The notes below the pieces were generated by a model. The model saw only the letters and a list, made by a program, of their open reading frames with translations, was not told the origin of the DNA and did no database searches. Below, piece after piece: positions 28,301 to 38,278 of a DNA stretch of 64,000 bases (the stretch's first letter is position 1; every line of letters begins with the position of its first letter). A program made the translations under genes and the position numbers. The stretch lies in the NCBI RefSeq assembly GCF_964199755.1, contig NC_133896.1, positions 90,194,215-90,258,214 of the forward strand, written 5' to 3'. The DNA is from Larus michahellis. Lineage: Eukaryota; Chordata; Aves; Charadriiformes; Laridae.

Positions 28301-31300
28301 GAGAGCATTAGGTACTGATAGTGGAATGACCTCTTTTGCCTAGCATGGAGTATTCTGGTTGAAAATTTGCATCTTTGGTGACACTGGCTTATGGTGCCAC
28401 CTGCCAGCTGTTTTCATTTGGCCGTTCATTGCTCTATATATTCTGTTATTGACTGTCATGACCGGGAGAGAGCGTTCCTTCCATGTATCCCTAGTGTGTG
28501 GTGTTTTAATTCCTTTTTAATACCAAGGATTGACAGTGAATGCAATGTGTATATAGGGAATGAGAAGAAGGGGATAGGAATTTTCAAATAAACAAAGCAG
28601 GCTCTGTTAAGTTAACATCGCTAACTTCAGCTCATTTTATGCTGTTTATCATGAAGCTCAAGAAGTTTCTGAGGATGATTTAATAGATTGAGGAAAGGAA
28701 GACATCAGGTGTCACCCTGCCCTTATCAGAAAGATACTTTGAAAGACCAGCATGTTGCCTGCTTTCCCCAAGGATATTTCAAAGAATTTTGCCCCTTGAG
28801 GTCACTAGGTACTAGAAAGTGAGAAGATGATGGTGTGCTTTCATTTTCTTGCAATATGAACTGTTGAGATATTGTGTGACTTCTTCCCAAAGAGATTGAG
28901 TTATGCTGTCACTTAATGTGAATGATTTGAAGGTGTTATTAGGGAATCAACTTGGAAAATTGCATGATAGCCTGCCAGAATTTTCTCAGACTCTTGGCAG
29001 AATGATTTCAGGACCGTGACCTGTGCCTGTTTGTGATGATGCTGTCCTGTTGATGGGTGGTTTTCTCCTTTTGAAGGAGTCAGATGCAGAAAGGAATAAA
29101 CAGTGAAAGCATGCTAGACCCTAACTGAAACGATCAGTGAAAGCTGCCACTGCCTTTTCTCCTCCTAATACCTAAGGCCTACGGCTCCCCGCAGTCAGTC
29201 AAAAGGCCTTATTTTTTTGCACTATAGCCCACATTAAGTATTTATTCAGGGGAGTACATAGATCAGTTCAAGTGGATGTTCAGACAGATGAATGAGGTGG
29301 ATACTTACAGGCGTTGGCTTCTATCTCTCTCTCTCTCAGAGGAGAAGACAATCACTGGATATGCAAACCATGGAACCTGGCCCGAAGCCTGGACACCCAC
29401 ATCACCAACAGCCTTAACAATATCATCAGGCATAGGGAAAGCAGCCCAAAGGTTAGAGAACATGGATTTGAATGTGATTTAAGGGGGAAGAGCTGAAAAA
29501 ACTGCTTCATAAAAGGAGGTTTAAAAATACAAAGAAGGAAATTTATTTTCTTAAAAAAAAAAAGCATACAGTTTCAATTTTTTGTCCATAAGCATACAGT
29601 TTCAATCAATTCAGAATTGATTCAGATTCAAATTGGTCAGCTCCATTTGTTGCAGTGATGAACTCAGAGCCTGGTGCTTCCTTATTTAAAAAATAAAACT
29701 TGGCCTGACAGTAGTGAGTACTCCAGTGTGGTGCTGCTCTAGTGCTAATCCTCAGACTGGCAGATGAACGCATATTAACTATAGCTAGTGTTGATCATAA
29801 ATTTTGAACATTATTGCTTCTGTCCCCTGTTTGATTGTTATTGCTGATCCACAGCTCTGCTCAGTGGCACAAAGTACCATCTTTGACAACAATAGATGAA
29901 TCATGGAGCTTTTTGTAGGGAGTCTGCAATACGTGGTCATACCTCAGAGTGTCACTTCAGTTTTATTTTCTTTGTGCATGTGGACTGCGTGTATTTTCTG
30001 TAATGCAGAAATGCACAAAGAATTGCTTTGCATTTCTAGTTCAAAACAACAAGGTCACCAAAATTATAAATAAAATTAATTTTGTGATTTTTTTTTTTTA
30101 AAAATGAGTACATTCAGGCCTCCTAGTTCCCCCCCCAATGTCAAAGAGTTTGATAAAACGTACCTATTTGCATAACAACATTGGTGTATTTTTGCACATT
30201 TCTAAAGAAAAACTGAAATGCATACAAGGGTACCATAAATCATTGAAATCCAGTGACACTTTGTTTTCATTTCAGTTGAATTGTATTTACTGTGAATGTT
30301 TTTTCTTTGTTGTAGGTAGTGTGCAAATATATTGAGAATCCAGTCTTGTTTCACCGAGAAGACGTGGGGATGGTTAAATTTGACATCCGTTATGTTGTAT
30401 TGCTGCGGTCCATAAAACCACTCAAGCTGTACATCTATGATGTATTCTGGCTGCGCTTTTCAAATCGGTAATTACTTCTCCTTGTTAGCGTGGAGGGGCT
30501 TAGAATTAAATCTGATACCCTGGAAACTAAGTAATTGTTTTATTCCTTAGGGCATTTTCACTTGATGACTTGGATGACTATGAGAAGCATTTCACAGTCA
30601 TGAATTACGCTCCTGGCGTAACATTAAAACAGGTAAGCAAACAGTCCAAAACGTTCCCTCACCGCTTCTTTATTAGAAAATCTCCCAGTACCTCCTTTGT
30701 GACTCTTGCCAAATAACCTATTTCACATCCACTTAAATAAGCAGTCAGTGTGTTGAAAGTACCCTAAGTCCTAAGCAACTGTTTTCCTAGGCTCTTCCCC
30801 CTCTTCCCCTCTAATCATCTGTGATTACGTAAGGTAATATAAACCTACATCCTGAATATAACCAACATTGACAGAGATCAGTAAAAGAATTATTAAAATG
30901 TCAAAGACTTCAGTGTGATCTTTTATAACAAGAAATACTGGAACAAGGAAGATATTCGGGACTGTCTAATTCCCTAGTTCTCTACCTGGGTTTGTATAAA
31001 TAGCAAAAAAAATTTGATCTATTCTCTTGTCATCTGATTGCTCAGTCATTCCCAACCAAAACAGTCTTTGATGTTGCTAAACTGTTTTAGGTACACTGTG
31101 AAGAATTTATTCCTCTCTTTGAAAAACAATATCCTGAATACCCTTGGACAACAGTACAAGTAAGTCAGCAATTCATCTTTCTCATGTAAATGTTCATGGA
31201 TCTTTTTTTACTCAACAAACTAGCTTTTCCAAAAGTGTTGTGTTTTTTTTTCTGCTAAGACATACTTCATGTGTATCAGTTCCTCAAAGGACAACAAATG

Positions 31301-34300
31301 TTAACTTTTATTTTAGAAGCATGTATTAACTTAGCAGAATGCCCCCTCAAACATTTTGTTGTTAGCATTTGAGAATTTTACTTCATGATTACACTATGAG
31401 AATTCTTTATATTAGACTTAGTAATAAAGCCAGTCCTGACTACCCTCAGGATCCTGGGAGCAGGATCTTTTTTTGTTGTGAGTTCCATCTTTTTTGCAGA
31501 AGGTTGTCAATAATCTAAGACCATGGTTGTGAAGACTTAGTATTTCATGCGAAAAGATGGGGAAGTCCAGAATATAAAGTGTGCTGATCACTACAGACGT
31601 TGCTTATGTGACTGTGGAAAAATTGTTTTCAAAGCCTTCACAATTCTTCTTTTCAGCAGAATATTAACTCTGATTCTGAAAAATTGAACCACTGAAGTAT
31701 TCAGGCTCTTGCTACCTTTGTTCCAAATGGCTTAGCAACATAAGGAGCTGTCAGAACAAGTAGGAAACTAAAATAAATAGGAAATTACAGTATATAGTAG
31801 TAATCTCAGTGAAATGACATCACAGTTTTTGATTTATCTATTCTAAGCAGAGCTGTAGGTCTAAAGATCTCCCTATGCTTTCAGGTTTGCTTGCTGTGCA
31901 AGCTGGGATGTGCCCAGCTGTGCCCAGGTGGCTGATAGGAATAAGCACTGCCCCTGCTGCGGGGGTACTGTGCTTGAAAGCTTACACTGCCAGATTGGGT
32001 GGTGCAGAGATTGTATTTGTATGCTATGGCATGTTTACAGAAACCAAGTTAGGCTGGTCTTCTCTCTTTTCTTAAAGACCCCTCCTCCGCCAACATAGTA
32101 TCTTTCAGCTAGTAAGTTAGAACCCCTGTTTATTAAAGTAAATCTTTTCCTTTGAGACTGCAATGCAGAATTTCCATCTGCTGCCCCAGCTTCTCTGCAT
32201 TAGCAAGCTGGCCAGAGACCTGACCCTAGTCATTGCCCTAATGTCTTTTCACAAGAAAACAGATGATTCCCTAATACTAAGGCATCTTAGTATTACCATC
32301 TCCAAATACTGTAGTTCCATAAAGCATGCAGGACAGTGGATGAGGGCCTTCTCGTTGACTTTTGTCTGTAATTCATGCTTGAAAGAAAAAGCTAGACTAC
32401 AAATTAATAGGCAGGAAAAAGTTAGAACTTCACAATTGTATCCTGGTGTTCACTTTCCTGGGTTTTCTTTTTCTATCCCTGTACACCGAAGTGCAATAGT
32501 GTACATAATGTCTGAGAAGGGTGTTAATTCTAATATTAAATGCCCTATTTACAGGATTTCTGTGGTACTGATTTTCTTCTCAGAAAAGTCCGTGGATATT
32601 GCCGGGTGCTTGGTGCTTTCATTATGTTGTCTTTAGGTCTAAACACGCATTTTGAAGTAATACTGTGCAGATTTTCATCTGTTGGCTAGAGTAATTTGTA
32701 CAAACTCTTTAAAAAGCTGCATGAATTATGTGATTAAAAACATGTTCATTGCTTTTATGGAACCTCACTTGTTATTCAGAGACCTTTTTCCGTTATTAGG
32801 CAAATATTTTTAAGGCATTTGCTGAATTGTTCCAAGTTGCTTCAGCTAAACCTGCGCCTCTTGGCATCTGCGATTATCCATCATCAAGAGCAATATATGC
32901 CGTTGACTTGATGCTTAAATGGGACACCAGCAGAGATGGTGAGAAGCTTGTTTCTTTGAATGTTGCATTCTTTATATTTGTGGACTTCTTAGAAATTTAC
33001 TACTTTTGTCTGAACTCTGACTGTTTTTCAAGCAGTGAGAGCGGTTTCCTCTGTGCCTCCCACTGATATCTGCAGCTCCAGATATGCTTTGATCTGTGGT
33101 GTTAGCATCTGCCATGCTGGTTAACAAGAATGATGGGGGAGCTGTTTACTGTGCTTGGCTGAGTCCTTGCTTCCCTTGTGTCCCTACTACTGACATTCTC
33201 TGTTTTTTTAAAAAAAACAAACAAAACAAACACCACACACAGAGAGGAAAAAATGCAGCTGAACAGCAATCTAGTCACTCTGACAGGAGCAAGTTTTCTT
33301 TCCCACTTACGTTGAGAGAATGTCTGAAATACCTGTCTCTCTGAAAACTTTAGAGAGACATCTGTCTGTGGCTTCCAGCCTTGGACCAGTGTCTTCAATG
33401 CACAGTTACTTATTAAAGCAGGAAAGGGACCACATTCATCATTTCAGTGCTGTTGATGTCCTCAGGACCATCACTCGGTTGTTGCCAAGTCTCTGCAAGA
33501 ACATGTATGTGAAGATGCTTCATGTTAGTGCCACAACATCGCTGACTACCTGGAGCTGTTCTTCCAGTCAGTTGTGGAGGACTGGTAAAAAAATTTGCCA
33601 AACAGGGTGAATTCTTCATTATCTCACTAGAAGGCTCAAAAATGTTCTGTAAGCATGCCCAACCCAGACACGAGTCTCTTGTAGGTAGAAAAGCAGCAGA
33701 GGCACCAACACAGAAAGGACTGTTGGGGGACTGTTGAACACAACTGAGTGTACTCTTTTCTTGTAACATTGTGGTCCTGAGGACACAGGAGAAGTTAATT
33801 GCTTGTGCCCAGGGTTGCTGGAGAAGTGATTAGATGTTGTATATTTGGTTGGTGGCTCTAGCCCACTGCGGCAGTGGCTGATTCTGTAAATATTGAATCA
33901 ATTTCATGGAGGGAAACGATTGAGAAACAAGAGGTGTAGAATTGAGCCTCTGCTGTTCAGATCAGGTGGAGCAAGGGCTTGACTTTTGGTCTTCTGCATC
34001 CATGTTTGAACACTTTCACCTGTCCTGGGAGATGCGGGCATGGGTGTGAAAGTCGTGGCTGTGATGCTGTAGGCAGCCTAGGGACAAATAGGTTAGGTGC
34101 TTCTGTGCAGAGCAGGGTATGGTTTACCTATGCATCAGAAGCTTGTAACCTCATTTACAATGTCAACACCAGAGAGGAAATAAAATCCTTCATTTCTCCT
34201 TGCACAGAATGCATTTGATTCTGAACTGTACTGATGTAGTTTCAAGAGAAAATTAAACTTCCTGACTTCCTTTTAGGGGCGAGATGAATCACAGAATCTT

Positions 34301-35245
34301 CATGGTTGGAAAGGACCTTTGAGATCGAGTCCGACCACACACACACACAAAAAAACCCCACAAACCCCTACAATCTCTGCCACTAGAGCATGCCCTGAAG
34401 TGCCAAATCTACACATTTCTTAAATATCTGTAGGGATGGTGACTCAACCAGCTCCCTGGGCAGGCTGTTCCAGTGCCTGACCACTCTTTCAGTAAAGTGA
34501 TTCTTCCTAATATCTAATCTAAACCTCCCCTGCCGCAGCTTCAGACCATTTCCTCTGGTCCTGTCATTATTCACTTGGGAGAAGAGGCCAACACATGAAG
34601 TGGCAGATGGGGGTGGCTGAAGCATAAAGGACTGCTAGAACTAGAAAGGTAGATATCTAAGAGCTTTAAGAAAGGAAGTTTGTACTGAAACATGAAAGGA
34701 TAAGCAGAGTTTCCTGGAAGATGTTTCAAACTGTCAAGCAAGACAGATGTGTTAGGGAAATCCTATTAAATTGCTGCAAATTCTCATTCCAAATGAGGCA
34801 TTGGATTATCAGAGCGATTGCAGAATCTGTTTGTTGGATACTTGAACTCTGGATAATGATGGCAGAACAGACCTCTGTCCCTCAAAAAAAAAAAACCAAA
34901 ACCAAAAAACAAAGAAACAAAAACCAAAAACAACCAAGTCCCACTGAAATAAAAGCACCCAACCGGCATGCCAGCTCGGGTAATAAAAAATGGCTTTTTC
35001 CAGTCATTTTCTATGATCTCTGGCTTAAAGACAGTGATTCAGGATCTCTATAGAGCTTGTATTAAGAGGCAGTGTTTTTGTTCTGCTTTACAGGAAAAAG
35101 AATTATGCAGCCTCAGATCCTAGAGGTGAACTTTAATCCTGACTGTGACAGAGCCTGCAAATACCACCCTACCTTTTTTAATGATGTCTTCAGCACCCTA
35201 TTTCTGGATGAAACAGACAGCTGCCACGTGACGTGCATTGTCTAG
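7243..35245 (+). CDS. TTLL12: TTLL12, tubulin tyrosine ligase-like protein 12 (14 coding exons)
   Basis: Coding exons: 7243-7362, 13719-13894, 15773-15971, 17743-17902, 18555-18688, 21870-21946, 27319-27435, 27545-27739, 29340-29451, 30316-30467, 30551-30632, 31091-31159, 32800-32938, 35094-35245. All junctions are GT-AG and the phases close. The total is 1884 nt, a 627-residue protein (human is about 644; the N-terminus is shorter here). The N-terminal half is the SET-like region, with an acidic Glu-rich stretch at about 57-71. The C-terminal half is the TTL-like domain, with the [11 protein letters not shown] segment at about 400-410, FDIRYVVLL at 452-460 and LEVNFNP at 587-593, which keeps the Glu588/Asn590 pair used for Mg-ATP in the family. 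From the literature, as I recall it, TTLL12 is a cytosolic pseudo-ligase affecting tubulin modification and H4K20 methylation and damping RIG-I/MAVS signalling. The Gly-rich loop after the KP motif is degenerate, which fits a non-canonical enzyme. A possible ATTAAA poly(A) signal is at 35591. Confidence 0.96.
7399..7490. repeat. Near-perfect inverted repeat, 40-bp arms, 12-bp loop
   Basis: The arm at 7399-7438 and the reverse complement of 7451-7490 agree at 39 of 40 positions. The mismatch is the C at 7408 facing the C at 7481. The arms begin CTGAGGGAA and meet at CCGCGCAGG. The repeat lies 37 bp inside TTLL12 intron 1, so the transcript would fold into a long GC-rich hairpin. Confidence 0.95.
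9191..9210. repeat. Perfect 20-bp palindrome
   Basis: ATTCAAGCATATGCTTGAAT equals its own reverse complement. The symmetry stops at the flanking bases (A on the left, C on the right). Confidence 0.95.
13719..13894 (+). CDS. TTLL12: TTLL12 coding exon 2
   Basis: Residues 41-98 plus two bases of codon 99. It begins [16 protein letters not shown] and carries the acidic Glu-rich segment, then [13 protein letters not shown]. Acceptor CATCTCAG, donor GTAAGC. Confidence 0.96.
13895..15772 (+). other. TTLL12: TTLL12 intron 2
   Basis: AT-rich intron with short homopolymer runs. No exon or recognisable repeat was seen. Confidence 0.85.
15773..15971 (+). CDS. TTLL12: TTLL12 coding exon 3
   Basis: Residues 99-165, including [20 protein letters not shown] and the [10 protein letters not shown] segment typical of TTLL12. 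Acceptor CTCTTAAG is short of pyrimidines. Donor GTAAGT. Confidence 0.96.
15972..17742 (+). other. TTLL12: TTLL12 intron 3
   Basis: No gene, repeat family or unusual structure could be supported in this intron. Confidence 0.85.
17743..17902 (+). CDS. TTLL12: TTLL12 coding exon 4
   Basis: Residues 166-218 plus one base. It contains [16 protein letters not shown] and [18 protein letters not shown], which are near-identical to the mammalian protein. Donor GTAAGT. The acceptor, ATAATCACACAG, has a weak pyrimidine tract. Confidence 0.96.
17903..18554 (+). other. TTLL12: TTLL12 intron 4
   Basis: Short AT-rich intron with nothing recognisable inside. Confidence 0.85.
18555..18688 (+). CDS. TTLL12: TTLL12 coding exon 5
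   Basis: Residues 219-263, with [18 protein letters not shown] and [11 protein letters not shown]. Acceptor TTTGCTGCAG, donor GTATAA. Confidence 0.95.
18689..21869 (+). other. TTLL12: TTLL12 intron 5 (3.2 kb)
   Basis: AT-rich intron. The frames at 19603-19929 and 20776-21042 have no supporting splice or homology signal. Confidence 0.85.
21870..21946 (+). CDS. TTLL12: TTLL12 coding exon 6
   Basis: Residues 264-288 plus two bases ([20 protein letters not shown], then KDKVF). Acceptor TTGTTTTTTAG, donor GTAGGT. Confidence 0.95.
23995..24023 (+). promoter_or_regulatory. G-quadruplex motif directly followed by AATAAA
   Basis: On the sense strand of TTLL12 intron 6, four G runs (7, 4, 5 and 4 long) are separated by single bases A, C and C. 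This is a motif expected to fold very stably. The hexamer AATAAA begins on the next base (24018-24023). An intronic cleavage signal is possible but not shown. Confidence 0.7.
25591..25640. repeat. A-rich low-complexity run
   Basis: Mixture of A runs with scattered G and C, in TTLL12 intron 6. Confidence 0.85.
27319..27435 (+). CDS. TTLL12: TTLL12 coding exon 7
   Basis: Last base of codon 289 through two bases of codon 328: [17 protein letters not shown] and [14 protein letters not shown]. The donor is GTTGCA, a weak consensus, only 109 bp before the next exon. Confidence 0.95.
27545..27739 (+). CDS. TTLL12: TTLL12 coding exon 8
   Basis: Residues 328-392 plus two bases: [20 protein letters not shown], then [19 protein letters not shown]. 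Acceptor TTTGTTTTGTAG, donor GTGGCT. Confidence 0.96.
27740..29339 (+). other. TTLL12: TTLL12 intron 8
   Basis: Contains a (GA)n run near 28294 and ends in a (CT)n tract that serves as the pyrimidine tract of exon 9. Nothing else was recognised. Confidence 0.85.
29323..29338 (+). repeat. (TC)n microsatellite forming the exon 9 pyrimidine tract
   Basis: About eight TC dinucleotides run straight into the CAG acceptor of TTLL12 exon 9. Confidence 0.85.
29340..29451 (+). CDS. TTLL12: TTLL12 coding exon 9
   Basis: Residues 393-430: [20 protein letters not shown], then the [10 protein letters not shown] segment. It holds the KP motif that begins the ATP-grasp-like core. The Gly-rich loop of active TTL enzymes is replaced here by NLARSLDTH, as in other TTLL12 proteins. 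Confidence 0.96.
29452..30315 (+). other. TTLL12: TTLL12 intron 9
   Basis: Contains a poly-A run at 29552-29563, a small direct duplication of a 16-base word (about 29563 and 29590), a poly-T near 30089 and a poly-C run at about 30130. No exon was seen. Confidence 0.8.
30316..30467 (+). CDS. TTLL12: TTLL12 coding exon 10
   Basis: Residues 431-480 plus two bases: [37 protein letters not shown]. This is the central strand and helix core of the TTL domain. Acceptor TTGTTGTAG, donor GTAATT. Confidence 0.96.
30551..30632 (+). CDS. TTLL12: TTLL12 coding exon 11
   Basis: Residues 481-508: [19 protein letters not shown], then a short variable end. The preceding intron is only 83 bp, close to the practical minimum. 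Donor GTAAGC. Confidence 0.95.
30633..31090 (+). other. TTLL12: TTLL12 intron 11
   Basis: Nothing recognisable between the flanking exons. Confidence 0.85.
31091..31159 (+). CDS. TTLL12: TTLL12 coding exon 12
   Basis: Residues 509-531: [19 protein letters not shown]. Acceptor AAACTGTTTTAG, donor GTAAGT. Phase 0 at both ends. Confidence 0.95.
31160..32799 (+). other. TTLL12: TTLL12 intron 12
   Basis: AT-rich. A 157-codon open frame at 32163-32636 has no recognisable features and overlaps no splice pattern. Confidence 0.8.
32800..32938 (+). CDS. TTLL12: TTLL12 coding exon 13
   Basis: Residues 532-577 plus one base: [20 protein letters not shown] and [20 protein letters not shown]. Acceptor CCGTTATTAG, donor GTGAGA. 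Confidence 0.96.
32939..35093 (+). other. TTLL12: TTLL12 intron 13
   Basis: Holds a CR1 fragment (34287-34595), an A/C-rich run near 33213-33240 and another A-rich run at 34884-34937. No further exon was seen. Confidence 0.85.
34287..34595 (-). mobile_element. CR1 LINE 3' fragment, minus orientation
   Basis: Starts with the CR1 3' terminal signature (AATCACAGAATCTTCATGG on the plus strand). On the minus strand it codes the end of CR1 ORF2: [20 protein letters not shown], then [20 protein letters not shown]. It is older than the other two copies and carries an internal (CA)n/A-rich stretch near 34337-34360. It is heavily 5'-truncated and lies in TTLL12 intron 13. Confidence 0.92.
35094..35245 (+). 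CDS. TTLL12: TTLL12 coding exon 14 (terminal)
   Basis: Residues 578-627 and stop [23 protein letters not shown], then [13 protein letters not shown] and the conserved CHVTCIV terminus. Glu588 and Asn590 of the LEVNFNP motif are the retained metal/ATP-binding pair of the family. Confidence 0.97.
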
Positions 35246-37278
35246 CCACAGGAGGCTTGACTCTATTAATTTCCTTCCCAGATATGCTTAACAGCAAGAT
35301 TTATATTTCAGTTCTATGAGCTGCCGATGCAACTATTTTCCTATACTGGCAACCCAGGAAAAAAAAATTTATATTAGAAGAATATGCATATATTGTATTG
35401 ATAATCATTTTGTCTGCATTTTTCTTGTCTTGCTTTGTTCTATAAATCATTGTTTTGTGTTGACCAAATGTCTTGTTTATTGAATATGGGAGACCTCAAA
35501 ATAGGACAGTAACTGGAGCAATTGACTTGTTTTTCAGGTAGCCTGATTGCTTGCTTGCTGGGAAACACTGCACAAGTTCCCCATGTCAACATTAAAACTG
35601 TACTTTACTGAATCGTGTTGGAGTTTGCGTATCTCTTTCTTATCTATCCCTCTGTTATTCAAAGATATAAAATGTTCTGATGGGAAATGCAATGAATGAC
35701 TAGGGTGTAATGAGATTAAAGATTTGATGGCTCTTCCCACTTTTTTTTTATTTAAAAAAAAGGTAAACAAAACCTACAACTTAGGAACCCTGTAGTGCTG
35801 GCTGTCCTAGCCTGCCCCTTAAAGAAACTGGATTTTTTTGAGAAGGGGTCATGCAGGAAGTAAGAAGGATGCAATGTCTAGAGCAGTGCAGAAGAAGCCT
35901 GAAGGAATGAAAGGGGTCTGGGAGACTCTGCTAGAAGCCCGAGCAAACTTTGGACTTCAAAGTTTAGAGCTAAAGATAGAGGTACTTGAGAGTGGGGTGT
36001 CAGCTTGAAATTAATCACTCCTAATCTATCCTCCCTCCTCACATCAGGGTAGCTGGCTGAAATTTAGACATTTTAGGCTGTATTTATGTTGCTATGTAGC
36101 TATGTACACGTTGCAAAAATTCTGCTGTCATGAAGTATATATTATGTGGCTAGTATTTTTTGAGCTAGTTGCACCAGTTGGATCTGTGTGAGAGAAAAGT
36201 ACATATATAAAATGGTATAAATGTTTTAAATCTTGCTTCAAGCTTTGCAAATATGCAACATGCTATACTTCATGATCAGGAAGGGAGAGGGCTATTTCAG
36301 GCTGTTCTGCAGAAACCTACTTCTTTCCACTGACTGGAATGTAGGCTGGAGAAGTCAACCATCTGTGTCTTACGAAAATTAAATCACTGCACAGGTGGGG
36401 CAGAAGGGAGAGCGGGATTGCACAGCCAGAAGTGGTGCTGACAGCTGTATTGCTCGCCTGCTCATGAGTCAGAACTTTTTTGTACACCTTACTTAAATGT
36501 GATTAAAGAGCTTAACATAGATGGTGTGAATATTTCTGATACAGGGAGAAAGTTTGTCTGTGACACAGAAGTCAGTAATGGGTGCTCAAGACTGGACATA
36601 AAGGGACACGCAGTGCTGCCCAGCAGATGTATCTTTCACTTGTAGAAGAGCAAAAGGCAATTCCTGCATTCCAAGTACCAGAAAACATATAACAAAGTGC
36701 CTGTGGATCTAGACTAAAGGGGAAGGTTTCCCTTATCACAAAGGGAAAAGTGAAGTCACGCTTAGCAAACCAGAAGAATGACTTTAAAAAGTACTAAGAT
36801 CTGTGCAGTGGCACCACAAGCTGTCTTGTGGTCTGTTGTTGTACTCTTAAACAAGAGATGGTTTTATCTTCTAGGAAGCAACTGGTTGAACCTAAGCATC
36901 CCAGATCTTACTGTGTCAGCTACCATAACCCTGAGAAGGAGAAACTTGTTTTTATTTCTACGCAAAGTGAGAGGGTGCAGGTAAGAGACACTAGTCGCTA
37001 CGGTATATGTGCTGCCCTGCTGGGCAATAGACCCACCCGTGGCCTGGCTGCCAGCTCCACTGTCAAGCTCTGGTGGTGAACTTGCATCACATTGAGGGGC
37101 CAGGTGGAGCATGTTAGTGCTATTTGGCCGGTGCTATTGGTGATGCCTCAGAGGTGTGTCCAGGGGGCTGCTGAATACTGAGGTCCTCTCAGTTTCTGTC
37201 CAGATGCTCTGAGTTTCCTGTTTTGTCTTGCCCACTGCAACGGTGAGAAGAGATGAAAGGACTATCTTTGAGGCTATA
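35246..37278. other. TTLL12 3' UTR and intergenic DNA
   Basis: The 3' UTR probably reaches to about 35610, using the ATTAAA at 35591-35596. No AATAAA was seen in the first few hundred bases. From there to the LTR nothing is recognisable. Confidence 0.6.
35591..35596 (+). terminator. TTLL12: Candidate TTLL12 polyadenylation signal (ATTAAA)
   Basis: The common variant hexamer, about 345 bases after the stop codon, in an AT-rich 3' flank. The assignment is inferred from position only. Confidence 0.4.
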
Positions 37279-37283
37279 GCACC
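37279..37283. repeat. Target-site duplication, left copy (GCACC)
   Basis: Matches 38274-38278 exactly and borders the TGT end of the LTR. Confidence 0.8.
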
Positions 37284-38273
37284 TGTCACGTCCCACTCTC
37301 AGGAAAGAGGGGGGGTAAGTGACTTCAGATTCGTAAATTCTCAACGGTGCGGACTGAGGTGAGATAAATCTCAAGGTCTATACAGAAACAGTTATTAGCT
37401 TCCCAAAATGGTCAGTATAGGTCTTAACAAGTCCACAATAATTGGTTAGGTATATAACAAGTGATGGCAAATGGTGAGGTATGCATTGTGTTACTTAACA
37501 ACAGGTATAGGACAACTTACCGCAAGCGGTATTTAAGGTCATACTTAAGGTTGTTACTTAACAACTCTAACTGTTACTTAACAATTCTAAAAGAAAAGAG
37601 AAACTGAGGGATAGATTAAGGAAAAGACAGAGAAAAAGACAGAGAAAAAGAGATCACCTGGTTCCAGTGTCTTTTTCAGGGAATCTTCCCAGGCATAATC
37701 TACTTTCTCGGGAAGAATCTTCCCAGGCACGGTCTTCGTTCTTGGGAAAGAATCTTCCCAGGCATGGTCGCTTTCTTTTGTTTCTTCTTTGTTTCCCCCT
37801 AGGGGCACTTATTTTCCCCTTTTATGTTTGCTGAATTAGCATGGTCCACCCCCCTTGCTGAGGACAACCTCGTCTCAGGTTTCTCCCTTCTCCCAGGTGA
37901 CGTGTAGCATGATTTGGGTGGAGAGAGGAGTGCCATAGTCATACATGTTTAGCATGATCTCTATAATCTTCATTAGCATATGCGGGGGTGTGCGCTTTCA
38001 TATGCATTTCACGGATAATGAAGCAAAGGTCACTTGTCAGACACAATGGCCTCGAGAACTGAGAACTAGCAAGCTCACCACACGAGTGGCAGAACTATCC
38101 TGTCTTCACAAGACAGTTCTCCCACACTTTCAGGCACCAGAAGTGTTAGTCTTATCAGTTCTTTGAAGGCCAGGCCTGCGTTATTTATTTCCTTGTGAGT
38201 GTTTGAGGCATTCCATTGAAGGCTTGGAAGGCCTTCTGCCCCTTGTCACAGCATTTACAGTCCGTCTCTTACA
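37284..38273. mobile_element. Solo LTR of an endogenous retrovirus
   Basis: A 990-bp unit beginning TGTCACGTCCC and ending TCTCTTACA, so it has the TGT...ACA ends of an LTR. It is flanked on both sides by GCACC (37279-37283 and 38274-38278), a 5-bp target-site duplication. There is no internal gag, pol or env sequence, so this is a recombined solo LTR. A 5-bp duplication is typical of class III (ERVL-type) elements, though other classes are possible. Inside are three copies of a repeat of about 34 bp at 37681, 37715 and 37750 (each starting GAATCTTCCCAGGCA) and repeated TTACTTAACAA words at about 37490-37590. The orientation was not resolved. It sits between the convergent 3' ends of TTLL12 and TSPO. 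Confidence 0.82.
37681..37784. repeat. Tandem repeat inside the LTR, three units of about 34 bp
   Basis: Units start at 37681, 37715 and 37750, each with GAATCTTCCCAGGCA followed by a more variable pyrimidine-rich half. The open frame across it on the minus strand is a by-product of the repeat. Confidence 0.85.
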
Positions 38274-38278
38274 GCACC
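38274..38278. repeat. Target-site duplication, right copy (GCACC)
   Basis: Matches 37279-37283 exactly and borders the ACA end of the LTR. Confidence 0.8.

Noticed and set aside
32163-32636. 157-codon frame in TTLL12 intron 12
   Set aside because: Lies between two well-fitting exons, has no known domain and is not needed for the TTLL12 frame.
37587-37808. 73-codon minus-strand frame with a repeated AWEDS motif
   Set aside because: The repetition comes from the tandem units inside the solo LTR, not from a gene.
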